Of a stretch of 64,000 nucleotides of DNA, positions 45,891 to 58,943 are shown piece by piece. The position numbers and the translations under genes are program-made. Within the stretch, counting starts at the first letter, position 1; each line of letters starts with the position of its first letter. The notes below the pieces were generated by a model that saw nothing but the letters and a program-made list of their open reading frames with translations, ran no database searches and had not been told where the DNA came from. Source of the DNA: Trichosporon coremiiforme (taxonomy: Eukaryota > Basidiomycota > Tremellomycetes > Trichosporonales > Trichosporonaceae); assembly GCA_039545355.1 (NCBI GenBank), contig BCJJ01000010.1, forward strand, positions 980,889 to 1,044,888, written 5' to 3'.

Positions 45891-47479
45891 CTACTTCTCG
45901 AGCTCGATGTCAGCGACGAACACGCCATTGCGCGCCTTGACAGTGACCCAGCGGCCCAGGCGGGGCTCGCGGCCGACAGCGGCGACCAACCGAATGCCCT
46001 TGGGCGTGTTGAGGATCTGAATGGCGTTCACGAATCCGTTGACATTAACGCTTCCAGCCTCCTCGAAGCGCTTCAGCTCGTTGTCAATCTTCCAGAACCG
46101 GATTTCTCCGTCCCAGCTTCCCGACGCGAAGAGATTGCTTCCACGGAGGTGTGCGAGGGCCGTGATCCAGCGCGGCTGCGGCCCCGTCTCAGACGGGAGG
46201 AGGTTGTGTCCCTCCGAGTCCGTGCCGTGGGCGAGGACGTGGGTGAAGAGGGGCTTTTTCTTGCCCGTGCTCCAGAGCGCGATGCTGCCCGTGTCTCCGC
46301 CAGAGACAAAGTGAGAGTCGTCTAGCATCGTGACGACGTCGACGGATCCCTCGACCCACTCGCCCTCGGGCGTGCGCGTCTTGCCGCCCGCACGGAGGAC
46401 GAGCTGAACCTCCTCCTCGACCTTCCAGAAGCGGCAGGTCCGGTCCCGGCTTCCGGCCGTCACGCATGTCGTGGGCTTCAGCGACGACACGGAGGGAATG
46501 CTGTCCTGGTGGCCGTAGAAGGTCTCTAGTGGCGAGAGTGTCGAGAGCGAATGCAGCGTCAGGTGTCGCGACAGAGAGGCTGAGAGGAGGTGGTACGTCG
46601 GGTTGTTCAGCGGCGGGAGAGCCAGGGACTGGTCGTCAGTTAACGAAGACGGGCATGTAACTCACAGTAACAGCATCCTTGTGCCCCCGCATGCCTGTCG
46701 TCCACACCGGCTCGTCGCCGCTCACGTCCCACACGCCGATGACCCGATCCTGCCCGCCGGTCACGAGCCACTTCCCGTCCTCGCTCGCAGCCATGCAAAG
46801 CACCGGACCCTGGTGTCCTCCCTCCGAGCTATGGAGTGGCGTGTTCTTCAGTCCCGGGTCGAGGCGCTGCACGCCGCCCTTCGTCGACACATAGATCGCC
46901 TCAACACCCGTCATCTTCCCATCATTGCTGGATTTCGGCTTGGAGAGAACCATGCCCACGCCGGTCGGTACGGAACCCAGAGCCTTGAACCGCGGGTTTG
47001 AAGCCGAGGCAGCAGAGTAGAACATATGGATCCGACCCTCGGCCTCGTCCACCTCCTGCTTCAGACGCGACGCAATCAGCTCCCTGTCGATGTCGGCTGC
47101 GTCGTAGTCGTCCTCTTCCCGGGCTGCCTGTTAGCTTCACTGAGGCTAACATGAAAGCTACGCCAGACTTACCCTGCTGTACGTCCCGGGCCACCTTGTC
47201 GAGATACCCTCTCGCGAGACGAACACGCTTCTCGGCGGCGGTCTCGTTGGCGTCCACAAACTCATCGTCGGACATGATGTGCGGCGCGCGGTCCTTCTGG
47301 AAGTCCATGTCGTCGATGTCGAGCTCGTCGCCTGTCTCGGACAGATCCTCGTCCTCCTTCTGTTGCTTCCGACCCCGTCCGCGGGAGGGCATGTCGTCCC
47401 TTGGCCCGCCGCGGGAACCAGACGGCCCACCGCGGCTGCGTTTCCGCTTCTTGTCCGACTTGAAGAAGGCGTCGGGCAT
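45891..47479 (-). CDS. RRP9: U3 snoRNP WD40 protein RRP9 (U3-55K)
   Basis: Nucleolar WD-repeat protein that binds U3 snoRNA in the small-subunit processome, needed for early pre-18S rRNA cleavages. Three exons (47173-47479, 46666-47123, 45891-46628) give 500 residues. The N-terminus is basic (KSDKKRKRSRGG) then acidic, followed by the family helix RVRLARGYLDKVARDV and the junction QQAREEDDYD made by splicing. At least six WD-type blades follow, for example VTGGQDRVIGVWD, TAGSRDRTCRFWKVEE, VSGGDTGSIALWS and ASGSWDGEIRFWK, ending GRWVTVKARNGVFVADIELEK. The exon 2 acceptor is GGCAG|CCCGG rather than the AG just upstream, because only this keeps frame. It is convergent with the formin and divergent from SEC31. 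Confidence 0.93.
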
Positions 47480-47831
47480 TGTTGTGTGTCTAGGTGTGGA
47501 TGTTGATGCTGCCTGCGATCGGTATCTTCAATTATGAGCAGCGACTTCAGAACTTTTGAGCCGGTCGCCACTTCGGCACGTGGATTGTAGGCGCGCTAAC
47601 GGTTCCAATAGTCCCGCGATCGAATCCACACCTATCCCATGAGGATGCGCGCTTTTAGGCCCGCACAATGCCAATGACGGTGGTGACGGGCGCGTGGAAC
47701 CTCCACGCCATGCACACGGGGTGCCTCCACGCCCCGGCCCAGTGTGCAAGCTGCATCACTCTCGTCTCGCGTCCATCGACTCCCCTTCCTTCCCTCATCG
47801 CACATCACTCACTCACATCGTCCGGACAGCC
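47480..47831. other. Divergent promoter, RRP9 / SEC31
   Basis: About 350 bp between two start codons, so it probably serves both genes. The part next to SEC31 is CT-rich. No specific factor site is identified with confidence. Confidence 0.55.
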
Positions 47832-50800
47832 ATGAAGCTCAAGGACATCTCGCGCACGGCGACGTTCGCGTGGGACCCCTCGAGCGCCGCGGCCCCGCTC
47901 CTCGTCACCGGCGACGCGGCCGGCGCACTTGACGAGAGCTTCTCCAACGAGAGCCACCTCGAGATCTGGGCGCCCAAGCTCTACGACCCGGATAACGCTC
48001 AAGGCTATGCGCTCGGCGGCAAGGACCAGCCAGGGCCAAAAGGAAAGGTCATCGTCAGCTCGCGGTGCGTCAACAACAAGCGGAGCAGCAGCTAATGTCA
48101 CAGCTTCAACCGCCTCGCGTGGAGCCAGCCCGATGTCACACCTTCCGGACGTGGTCTCATCGCCGCAGGCATGGAGACAGGTGAGGTCGCCGTGTACGAT
48201 CCCGTCAAGATCCTCGACGGCTCGGACGCGCTCTTCTACTCGAACCAGAAGCACACCGGCCCCGTCGGCGGCCTCAACTTCAATCCGATCCAGAAGAACC
48301 TTCTCCTGTCCGGCGCTATCAACGGCGAGGTGAGCACTCGGGGAAGGGCACAGATGATCTGACATTCCGCAGCTCTACATCCACGACATGAACAATCCCA
48401 AGAACGACCCTATCCTCCCTGGCCCCGTGTCTAACAAGCTCACAGAGATCACCTCGCTCCAATGGAACACGACCGTGTCGCGTGTGTTTGCGGCCTCGTC
48501 CAGCTCGGGCTACACCTCGGTCTGGGACCTGAAGGCCGGCAAGGAGATTGTCTCGCTGCAGTACGGCGGTGGCGCCGCTCGCGGTGACCTCGCCAGCGGC
48601 ATGGCCAGCCTCCAGATCGGCAAGCGTCGTGGCATGAGCGATGTTGCCTGGCACCCCGAGCAGGCGACACGTCTCGCGACCTCGTCCGAGGACGACGAGT
48701 CGCCCATCATCATGCTCTGGGACCTCCGCAACACGCGCGCTCCCGAGCGCATCCTCAGCGGCCACACCAAGGGCATTCTCTCCCTCTCGTGGTGCAAGCA
48801 GGACTCCGAGCTCCTCGCGTCCTGCGGCAAGGACAACCGCACCCTCATCTGGAACCCGTCCACGGGCGACATTGTCGGCGAGATGCCGCGCACTGTCGAC
48901 TGGGCCTTCCAGACCGCCTGGTTCCCCTCCAACCCCAACCTCATCGCGACCGCGTCATTCGACGGACACATCACCATCGACTCGCTCCAGTCCACCAACC
49001 CTGAGGCGGAGGAGGCGACCCCGATCGCTCAGGACGCGTCGGCCGAGGACGTCTTCGGTGCCCTTGGTGCTGCTGGCCCCAACGAGGACAGGAACAACGT
49101 CCAGTCGCTCACCCAGGCGCCCAAGTGGATGAAGCGCCCCGTCTCGGCTTCCTTCGGCTACGGCGGTCTCCTCGCGACCGTTTCCAACCTCCCCGGCGCC
49201 AATGGCAAGAACCAGAGCTCGGTCGTTCACCTTCGCCAGATCACGACTGAGGAGTCGATCGTCGAGCGGGCTAAGCAGCTCAGTGACATCGCTGCCGACA
49301 AGGAGAAGCTTAAGGAGTTCTCCAGCGGAAAGGAGGAGGCGGCCTGGAAGGCGATCAACACGCTCTTCCACGGCAACTCGCGCGACGAGCTCGTCGCCCT
49401 CCTCGGCTTCTCCAAGGAGGACGTCGCGAAGCACGTTCAGGAGGCGATTGCCAAGATCTCCCCAGCCGAGGCCGCCGAGATCGCCAAGGAGAAGGAGCAG
49501 GCCAAGCAGGAGGCTGAGACCAAGGAGAAGATCGAGAACGAGGAGACGACCCCCAAGTCCGACATGACGCCCAAGTCGTCCGCTGCTTCGCCCCAGAAGT
49601 CGGCCGCCAGCGAGCTCTTCGACGACCGCTCCGGCACCCCCGCGACTGCCGGCGGCGACACCGACTTCTTCGCGTCAATGGCCTCCGGCTCGCTTCGCAA
49701 TCCCCGCCTGGACAACGTAATCCCCCACATGCCCCAGGACGCCTCGGTTGCAGCCACCATTGGCTCGGGCTCCAGCGTCCGCTCCGAGTCGCTCATCAAG
49801 GACAACAACTTCCACATCTACCCCGCCGGCGAGTCGGAGACTGACCGTCTCATTACCCAAGCGCTGATTCTTGGCGACTTCACCTCGGCTGTTGACCTGT
49901 GCATGGCCTCGGAGCGCTACGCCGACGCGCTTCTTCTCGCTGTTCGCGGCGGACCCGAGCTCCTCGCGCAGACGCAGAAGGCGTACTTCCGCCGCTGCAC
50001 CGAGACGCACCCCTTCTTACGCGTGTACCAGTCGATCGTCACCGAGGACCTCGCCGACATTGTCCAGAACGCCGACCTCGCAGAGTGGCGTGTCATTTTT
50101 GTCGTTCTGTGCACATTCGCCAAGGACCAGGACTTCGGCAACCTCGCTGACCAGCTCGGTCAGCGTCTGCAGTTCAAGTGGCAGCTCCTTGCCGCTTCGG
50201 ACGCCCCCGAGTCCAAGGCTAAGGCCAAGGAGGCGCGCACCGACGCCACCCTCTGTTACCTCGCTGCCCGCAACCTCGAGCACGTCGTCAACATTTGGAT
50301 CAGCGAGATGCAGGAGGACGAGGCGCAGGCTGCTGGTCCCCGTTACACGGCTCACGCCAACGCCCTGCAGTCGTTCATCGAGAAGGTCACCGTGTTCCGG
50401 GCCGCTACTGGCTATGTTGACAAGGACCTGACGACCGCGACTGCGCCTGACACTGAGTCTGCGCGCACCTACGCGCTCTCGGGTCTCTACGACCGCCTGT
50501 ACGAGTACGCCGACCTGCTCGCCACCCAGGGTCTCGTCGATGCCGCCGCCAAGTACGTCCAGATGACCCCTAAGGGCTACAGCCGCAGCCAGGGCGGTGC
50601 CCAGCTCGACCACGCCCGTGACCGTCTCTTTTCGGCTGCCGGTGTCCAGGAGGCTAGACTCTCAAGGGCCGCGTCCTCTTCGGCGTTCGGTGGTAAGAAG
50701 CCCGCTTCTGCCACTGCCTCGTCGAGCCGTTATCCTGCTGTCTCGTCGGGCTACGGTGCTTCGCCCTACGGTACCAGCACTGGTCCCTACGGTGCTCAGT

Positions 50801-52286
50801 CGTCGTTCCAGCAGCCCTCGAACCCCTATGGAGCTCCCAGCAACCCATACGGCGCCCAGACTCAGTCTGGACCCTACGATGCCACTCAGTCGCAGACTCA
50901 GTCGAGCCCTTATGCGCCCCCGCCGTCCCAGCACCAGCCCCAGCAGTCGCAGCAGCAGTCGAACCCGTACGCGCCTCCACCGTCTCAGCAGCAGCAGTCT
51001 CAGTCGAGCCCCTACATGCCCATTGGACAGCAGCAGTCGAGCCCGTACAACCCGTACGGTGGCAGCTCAAACGGTTACGGTGCTTCTTCTCAGTTCCAGC
51101 CCACGTACGGTAACAACACTGTTCCGCCTCCGCCGCCAAAGGCTGGCCAGAGTGCCAATGCGCGGTCGCCAACGCCCTCTGAGCCTGTCGTGCCCGCCTC
51201 GCAGCGCCGCGACATGCCCGGATGGAACGATGCGCCGTCACTCGGTATCAAGCGCCCCAGCAGCTCCTCCCGCAACACACCCAAGGCTGCGCCCATCACC
51301 TCGCCCTTCCCCATGGCTGAGGGTGCTCCCAACCCGTACGCTGCGCCCCCCTCTGCTGGATCTGCTCCTCCCCCTGGCCCTCCTCGTGGTGGCAATGCTC
51401 CCGGCATCCTCCCGCCCCCTCCCAAGGGCGGTCCTCGTCCTCCCTCTGCCGCTGCCAATCGGGCGTCGGCTTCTTCCCAGCCGCGAGTTATGTCTCCCCC
51501 GATCACTCAGCCGTTTGGCCAGACCTCCTCCCCGAACCCTTACGCTGCTCAGCCCCAGCCTCCCTCCAACCCCTACGCCGCTCCTCCCCAGCACCAGCAG
51601 TTCGGTGGCCCTCCTCCCCCCGGCGCCCGGGCAGGCCCCCCTCCTCCCCGCGGTGGACCTCCTCCCCCCGGTGTCGTCGCTGGACCGCCGCCTCAGCGCG
51701 CCATGTCGCCGCTCGGCCCCAACGCCGGTCGCCCGCAGCAGCACCTCGGCGGCCTCGCCTCGCCTCCCGCCCACAACGCCCACCTCGCCGGCCCGCCGCC
51801 TCCCGGTGTCCGCGCCGGTCCCCCTCCCCCCGGACGTGCTGGCACGGCGTCGCCTGCGCAGAACAGCACGCCCTCGCCTGCGCTCGCGGCGCCTCCCGCA
51901 ACGCCGAAACACCCGGCCGGAGACAGGTCGCACCTGACGGATACCGGTCGTCCGATCTACGAAGGGCTCAACAACGAGCTGCAGCGCATCAAGTCGGGCT
52001 CACCCCCGGCGCACCTGAAACGCATCGTGGACGACACGGAACGCAGGCTCAACATCCTGTTTGACGACCTCAACAACGACACGGTTGCGCCTGGCACGGT
52101 CGAGAAGCTGAGCGAGATTGTGCAGGGTGAGTTAAGATCTGACGGCAGTGAACTGACAGAACAGCCATTAATGCCCACGACGCCAACACGGCGCTCGCCA
52201 TCCACGTCGACCTGCTCACGACCGCATCGGGCGACACGACCCACTGGGCTCCCGGTGTCAAGCAGCTAATCCGTCTTGGCATCTAA
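47832..52286 (+). CDS. SEC31: COPII outer-coat protein SEC31
   Basis: With Sec13 it forms the outer cage of COPII vesicles budding from the ER, and its proline-rich part stimulates Sar1 GTPase via Sec23. Four exons (47832-48064, 48104-48329, 48373-52126, 52165-52286) give 1,444 residues. The N-terminal WD40 propeller begins MKLKDISRTATFAWDP and includes VSRVFAASSSSGYTSVWDL, GMSDVAWHPEQATRLATSSE and LASCGKDNRTLIWNP. An alpha-solenoid of the ACE1 type covers about 480-790 (AVDLCMASERYADALLLAVR). Residues about 820-1,310 are Pro/Gln/Tyr-rich with repeated NPYGA/NPYA and PPPPG motifs. A C-terminal helical domain of the SRA1 type follows (about 1,335-1,444, ending KQLIRLGI). The short last exon completes that domain. 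It is convergent with the arrestin-like gene. Confidence 0.96.
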
Positions 52287-52525
52287 CCTGTGAATGCGGT
52301 AGACCTGGTAGCTTCTGAGAATGCAAAAAGAGAGTTGAAGACTTAGATCATAATAAGAGCATTACGGTGTAGTTGCATGAATCGTCTATAGGGAACTAGT
52401 TAAAGTGTGTATGAGGGTTGCGCCATGTTGGATGGGGGGATCGGGTTGCGCTATGTTGGATGTGTAATGATGCGTGCATGCTGATAGGTGTCATGTATGC
52501 GGTGCGGTAGTAGCTACAGAAATGG

Positions 52526-54393
52526 TTATACAGTCGAGTCGTAGACGTACGGGACGACATCCAGCGCCTCGCCGTACGACGGAGGGGGGACGAGCCAGCC
52601 GTCCTCCGATCCCTCCTCAGTGCCCCAGATGAGAATAGGGGCTGGCTCGTGGCTGTCCTCGTCGCCCACGAGGTGCAGGGACCCGTTTCCAGCTTGTCTT
52701 GTCGGGACCTCTGCGTATGCGTGGTCGCATTCGTGTGTTGGTGATACAGGTGAGGAAGGAAAGGTCGGGGAAAAATAGAGCTCGGACCACTCATACTGCC
52801 GCACGGCGTCGCGGGGCTCGCCGACGCTCCCGATGACGACGGGGAGGAAGATGTGCTTGCTCCCTGTGCCGAACTCGAGCTGCACGCAAAGCTTGTACTC
52901 GCACTTGACCTTCAGACCTGCGTTGCTACTGACCGTAGTCCAGAGGTACTCGTCGTCATCGTCCTCCATCTTGTTGGCGGGCCCGACCTCGATAGAGCTT
53001 GAGGGCGTGAGCTGCACGCCGCGAAGGTCAAGCGGGATGAAGGCGCGCGCCTCGCCGCCAGACGGCCGGAGGAGGCGGCGCGTGAGCGCGACCGTCGTCC
53101 AATTGTTCTGCGAGCTGGATCCCGGACCCACACGTGTGGTGACCATCTCCTCTCGCACGAGCGAGAGCGACAGGGCAATGGCGTGGTGGGTTGGCGGGCA
53201 CACGAGTCTCAGCGAGACAGGGATTACGGACGTGGGGCCGAACGTTGTCGTCGGGAGCGAGAGGTGCGCCGTGCACTTGTCCGTTGCGAGGCTGCGCGGA
53301 CGCGCGATCCAGAATGAGTACGGGAACGGCAGCGGGGCCGGCTCCGGCAGCGTTGCCGGGAGGATCTCCACCGGCCGCTCCGCCACGAGGCACCCCGGGG
53401 GATCGACATCGCCCGTTGGTCGCCACGAGCCGCCTACCGGGCAGAGGACGAGCCGGAAACGGTAGCTCATCTCCCACAACGCGTTCACGCTCGGGGGCAG
53501 CAGGTTCTGCCGCGGGATCTGCACGTGCACCGACTGCGTCCATCGGCCCGGAGGGATGACGTCGACATCGTCGGTCGATGGCAATGGGGTCGAGGCGTCA
53601 TCGCCGCCTACGCGGATCCAGTTCCCCGCAGCACACGGCAGATCTGTCACGATGTTAACGACAACGCGGGTAGTGTGCGGTGTCCGCAGCGTTCCGATCA
53701 GATTCAGCTTGAGGGCCCCCATACGCTGCGGCTGGCTGAGATCGAGGCCGAATTGGAATGGGATCGTCACCCCGGGCTTTGAAATCAGTAAACCGGTCAG
53801 GCATGAAATGGGGCTCGGTTCGATGGGAGGGTGGGCCATCACCACCCATTACGGCGCGGAATTGGAACCACTGATTCTGATCGCAGGGAAGATCAAGGTA
53901 ATACCTACCCTCCGATGCCATTCTTCCTGGGCCACTGAACCCACCGAAGAACGGCATGGTACCACCCAGGTGACGGCTACGATGCTTGTCAGGCTCGCAC
54001 CGAAATTCGGCCGCCACCATGCAAACTCCCTTAAACTTTAAAGAGACTCACATAGAATGCGGGCGGAATGTCGACTTCGCCGGATTGCAGACTAAGCCTG
54101 AGCACTCCTGGATGCCGCTGAATGTTTGGCGGCGGGCCAATCTTGAACGGCGGCAGGTCAATCTCCGGGGAAGACGACCCTGCACTGTTCTTGCTCGAGG
54201 TAGGCGGGCATGGTGACTTGAACGCTGGCGGCATAACGTCTCGCTCAAAGCACTCGGTCATGTCGGGTTGCAGGGGAGTGGGAAGAAAGCGCGAAGACTG
54301 GACTGGTCCCGGTGTGCGAGTCGGGTCTGCGAAGTCTGCGAACAGGCGCCCGCCGCCTGCATGGCGGGGCAGAGCTGGAAGGGCGACCGTCAT
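52526..54393 (-). CDS. Arrestin-like protein with C-terminal PY motif
   Basis: Two exons, 54052-54393 and 52526-53776, give 530 residues. The join is GTGAGT...CAAAG, a 275-nt intron with a less usual AAAG acceptor, chosen because it yields VDIPPAFYPGVTIPFQFGLDL, like the arrestin first strand and PGE/D loop. The protein has two beta-rich halves (ALKLNLIGTLRT...; SVIPVSLRLVCPPTHHAIALSLSLVREE...) with spacing like alpha-arrestins, and a C-terminal PPPSYGEAL, a PPxY-type site that recruits Nedd4/Rsp5 ubiquitin ligases. By analogy it would direct ubiquitination of plasma-membrane transporters, but the arrestin fold is inferred, not proven. The first 90 residues are Pro-rich and disordered. TATATA lies about 205 bp upstream. 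An additional small exon inside the intron cannot be excluded. Confidence 0.7.
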
Positions 54394-57169
54394 GCTTGCT
54401 ACTCAGCGCGGTGTGTATAAGGCGAGGCAAGCGTCTCAATCACGTTGAGAGATGGGGGTTGCGAAGTCTGGGGCGACGGCGGCGAGAGCCAGGGTGATGA
54501 CGGACGACGGCCAAGATTTGTTGTTTTGAATCGCAAGAGACAGGGTGTGAAGGGCGCTAGGTACTGAAAGTTATCGGGAAGTCAGTGTGCAGTGTGTATA
54601 TATGATCTCTGTTGGGATCGCTGGGACGGGCTTTTCGGAGGACACGCTTGACAGCGAGGCGCGCCCTGAGGATGGAAGAACAACAAGACGGAGGGCGGGC
54701 AAGACTGAGTAAGGGGTGAAGAAGAACAGGCCTGGCGTGCATCGAACCAAAGATATAAGTGGTCCTTGATGGTCCTGGGTGGCTCCCAGCCACAGCCGCA
54801 GGTAGCCGCAAGCGCGCCCAAGAGGCTGATACCAGTGAGAACAACAGCGCTTGGTTAAGGGACGGTGAGGGACGGTTCGACGGCGAGGGACCGCGGAAAG
54901 CTGCTAAGCCTTAGTAGACTACCGTGGTTCCTCCGGTCGGAATTAGCATTAAGACGAGACATTCACGAGCATGTTGGAGCACCGTAGTGCGTGGATGTTC
55001 TATTTATTTGAGTCGCATTGAGACCTTGCATTCAGACAGTGGGTCACTCAATTCAGGTGACACGCGCTTGAATGAACAGAACGACGAATGTTGAAGACAT
55101 ATGCAAGCGGTAGACCTGTCTCAATATTTTGTCTTAGGACCGTCGCTGGTTCCATTTCCTGTCTGCCCGAGACAGGGACTGGTTCCAAAGACCTTGATCC
55201 AGGCCGACTCCTTAGTCCCTGTCCTTTGTTCCAACAGGTGTCTGAGGTGTCTGCGAGACTTTGGGGAGCGTTCTTTGCCCGAAATACACTCCGGTCTCGC
55301 GGTTACTGGTAAACGGACGCCAGCGCCAGCGACGGCAAACCGCTGGAATTCATAAAGTGTGGCGCCGCCTCTTCAGGCTCTCGGGTCTGCAACCTCAGCC
55401 CCGGCTTATAGCCCCGGGCTACCCTCAGCAGACGCTATTGTTCTCGGCGGCGCAATGGGCGATATCCGGCGAGCCCATGTTTGACCCGGTGAACGGAATC
55501 CTTGATGGAGAATGCTCCGAAGCCACTAGGCCGCGCCATGCCTGCTATGCGGCGCATGTATGCGCAGCCACCACCACTGCAGCTTCACTCACCCACTCCT
55601 CAGATCCTTCGTCGGAAATGCACTGTTCCGCGCCGACTTCTCAATGTTGACCGTTTCTTGCTGACATGACAACGCCATCGACACAAGGAGCCGCGTTGTT
55701 GAGCCCGAATCTCTCCTTGATTACCCCTTGCTGAATGCCTCAGTGACGTTGAGGCCGGAGATGTACCGTCAGTGCCGACCGGCTCATAGGTCAACAAGGA
55801 CGCAGCCTATGGCACGCGACTGCTTGTCGCCGGCGCATTGCCAGAAAAGTGGCTGTCGAGGCGACTCGATCGGTTTCGCTGGCACAACTTGCCGCATACG
55901 CGTGTGGTAGCCTCACACAGTCCTGCCCCAGGTTCTGAACCGAGCCGATCCAGTCAGAACTAGATGAGCCACATGGCAATCTGTTATTGTGCCGGTTTCA
56001 CCATCGTCTCTAATGCGGCGTAGTGAGAATTCGGAGGACTGACCATTAGCCGCTATCAAACGTCATATCTGCTCGTTAGTGTTTGTTCAGTAGACTTTTA
56101 CCGTCTGCAAGCGATCCGGCCGTTGTTATCCGTCGTCCGTCGATGCCGAGAGTATTAGCTCTTGGCGACTGTCTCGGTGCACTAAGCAGCCAGGGAACCC
56201 GGACACCGAGGTGGCGGAGGACGACTAGCGCCTGCGCCCGTCGTGCGCTACGCCGCCTGTTATCCCTGCGGCGCGACCGACTTGGCATCGATTAGGCTGC
56301 GGGGATGGCAGACTAGACAAGATCAAGATCGTGGAAGCTGCGTGACTTCCTGCTCTAGGATTCTGAAGCGCAGCGTAGCGTGATGAAGCATCGACGCCTC
56401 CGCCATTGTCGTCGCCCTACGGCACCGGGCGCAAAGCGGGTCGTGGCGTAGAGCGGCAAAACATTCAGATAACGTTACTTGAAAATGCAAGAGCTGCAAG
56501 CGCGCGGCTGGGATGTGTAGTTGGAGTGATGAATTGACTAGCGCTGAGCCGGAGGGGATCGAGGAGGAGGAGTTGTGACAATGCGGAGAGAAACGGGGCT
56601 AAGGTACTCACAATGCTTGGGACGTGAGTGGTCCGGCAAGAATGCCGTGCATGGCGATTTCGTAACCAGACCATCGGCTCAGGGTTTTCTCGCGTGATAC
56701 TTCCTCGGATGCAACGGCGATGCGATCGTTATCAGCTGTAATCTCTCCAGATACGTCATAGGCCGTTTAAACGCTCCTTTCTGCACTAATCGGAATGTAG
56801 CCGGCGAGATTCGAGGAAGGGGGTAGAGCAAGCTGTTGGGTTAATTGGCAGGGCAATCGTCCGAAAAAGCATTTCACTGCGCACCGCATGCCACGCTCAG
56901 CTATACTGACAGCATACAGCAGGGACGACCGGCCGCCAGTGCAATCGGCTGGAGTTGATGCTTAGACGCATGAACGCCTGCTCCATGTGGGCGACAGCTG
57001 GTCTGTGCCAGAGATCTGTTTCACTGTCACTGGCGTCATGACGATGTGACAAGTCCGAGTTCGCTTGCTCTGACGGATAGGCAGCATGCGCAGCATGCGG
57101 TGCGACACCATGTGCAACATAGTTCGGCGCAGCGCGACGTAGTGAGCGCTTAGCATACATAAGAGTGAA
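54394..57169. other. Intergenic region, 2.8 kb
   Basis: It contains the promoter of the arrestin-like gene (TATATA at about 54,597-54,602) and the 3' flank of CWC27. Open frames between 55.0 and 56.9 kb are short and without domains. No transposon, tRNA or repeat array was recognised. Confidence 0.55.
54595..54604 (-). promoter_or_regulatory. TATA-like element of the arrestin-like gene
   Basis: An ATATATAC stretch on the minus strand lies about 205 bp upstream of the start codon at 54393, the same distance seen for the C2H2 gene's TATA element. Confidence 0.4.
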
Positions 57170-58943
57170 CTAATCGCGACGCCTAGCTCGCTGTTTAGCG
57201 TCCTCTTCCTTCTTTGCAATCTCGCGTGCTTTGGCACGAGGGTCGATGACCTGGATGTCAGCTTGGCAAGAGGACTTTTCTTACCGTGTACTCGTCCTCA
57301 GCGCGCCGCGTCTCGTCAGACTTCTCTTCCTCAAACTTGAGGGCATGGCGCATCCAACCGACGTCATCGTCGACCTCAAGTCCTTCCTCGTCTCCTTCCT
57401 TGCCTGTTCCGTCATCGTCGCCCATTGCCAGGACCTTCTGGCTAAACTTGCCGAGATCACGGAGGAGGTCCTCGTCGTCGCCGCGACGTCCCTTGGCACT
57501 GTGCCGCGTTGCGGCACGTCCCCGGCCCTTCTTGTACTTGGCCATCTCCTCCTCCAGGTACACAGCGCCCTTCCTGCGCCTTCTGTACTTCTCGTCATCG
57601 TCCGAGTCGGACTCGGAGTCCTCTCCTATCCGCTTCTTCAGAGCACGGAGGTCCTCTTGCATTCGCTCGAGATCAGCCTTGCGAGAGGACCCCTCGCCAG
57701 TCTTCTGCCTCTCATGCTCCTCTCGGATGGCTTTCAAATCAACAGCCTTCCGCTTCTCTGCCCGGTCCTCCTTGTGTTCGCTGCTGTGCTCGGTCTTCTT
57801 CCGCTTCTCGCGAGGCTTGTCCTCGTCAACGGCACTCGTCGCGACCACTCCAGAGTCAGTTGGAAATCACTGGTTTAAACTCACAGTCCCGTCGGCCCAT
57901 GTCCTTTTTCTTGACGGTCACTGTCCCCTCATCCTCCTCCTCAGCCTCGCCGAAGGACAAGAGCTTCGTGTTCTTCTTGGCCTTGGAACGCTTCTCTCTC
58001 CGCTCGGCCTCCCTCTTCGCCTCAAGGCGCGCTTGCATTTGCTCACGCCGCTCAGCTGCCGTAATACGAGGAACAATATCGTCGAACGGATTCTCGATGA
58101 TTCGTATTCCTTTGATCTTGGGAGGCCTGTAGAGTCAGCCGTGCGTCCTCGCCCAAGCACCCACACTTTGGGCCTTTCCTTCTCGTCGACATCAAGGTTC
58201 CCGATGTTGAGTACGTCTGATATCAGCTGTCTCTCCACATACGCTAGCTCACTGTAATAAGTAGGGCCCTGCACGCGCCCAAACAGAGTATGTTTTCCGT
58301 TCAGCTCGTCCGCCCGATCGAGCGTGATAAACCACTGAGAGTTGTTCGCGTTTCGCTTGCCGGGATTGGCCATGCCTACCAATCCTCGACGGTTAAACCT
58401 AAGTCGGCTGTGAATTTCATCCTTGAACGGCTCGTCATAAATGCTCTGTCCACCCATACCGGTCCCCGTCGCTAGAAACGTCAGCTGGCTCGTTATGCAT
58501 GCCCTCTTGCTCACGATCTCCGGCCTGAATGCAGAATCCCTTCACTATGCGGTGGAAGATGACGTTGTCGTAGTAGCCTGAGAGGTCAGAGAAGAAAAGG
58601 AGTGAGGATGAGTACTCACCTTCCATCGTCAACTGGAGGAAGTTGCGGACGGCGAGCGGGCACTCCTTGCCCCATAGCTCGATCTACTGTTAGCCCTGGT
58701 GGTTCCTGTGCCCTTTAAATCAACAAAACTGCAGAGTCGAAGATGCTGCGAGCTCAGGTCGAAAGTGCTCACCTCGATCTCTCCCGCAGTGGTGTCGACG
58801 ATGACCTTGCCATTGGGTACTGGCTGTTCGTTAGCACTGGGTTCGCGGCAGCAGTTCAGAATGTAACTTGAGCCCACGTACCTCTGTGGCGTAACTGTGA
58901 CTGTCAGCAACGCTCTCAGCACGGACACTCACAGATTGGACAT
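57170..58943 (-). CDS. CWC27: Spliceosome-associated cyclophilin CWC27
   Basis: Cyclophilin-type protein of the activated spliceosome. Nine exons (58933-58943, 58882-58894, 58773-58823, 58620-58683, 58515-58577, 58165-58471, 57885-58126, 57285-57847, 57170-57250) give 464 residues. The start MSNLYATEPVPNGKVIVDTTAGEIEIELW is assembled from two micro-exons of 11 and 13 nt and matches the family N-terminus. The cyclophilin domain (about 8-165) shows NVIFHRIVKGF, IQAGDPTGTGMGGQSIY, RGLVGMANPGKRNANNSQWF and LNGKHTLFG. Trp follows Gln in NSQWF where active cyclophilins have FF, and CWC27 is known to be catalytically weak. A charged helical tail follows with KIKGIRIIENPFDDIVPR and ends IDPRAKAREIAKKEEDAKQR. 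The exon 6 donor GTGGGT was chosen by frame. Confidence 0.94.

Noticed and set aside
50597..51937. Second long plus-strand frame inside SEC31
   Set aside because: An Arg/Pro/Ser-rich out-of-frame shadow of the proline/glutamine-rich SEC31 region.
54735..54760. GGTTCGAT on the minus strand resembling a tRNA B-box
   Set aside because: No matching A-box, acceptor stem or terminator could be found around it.
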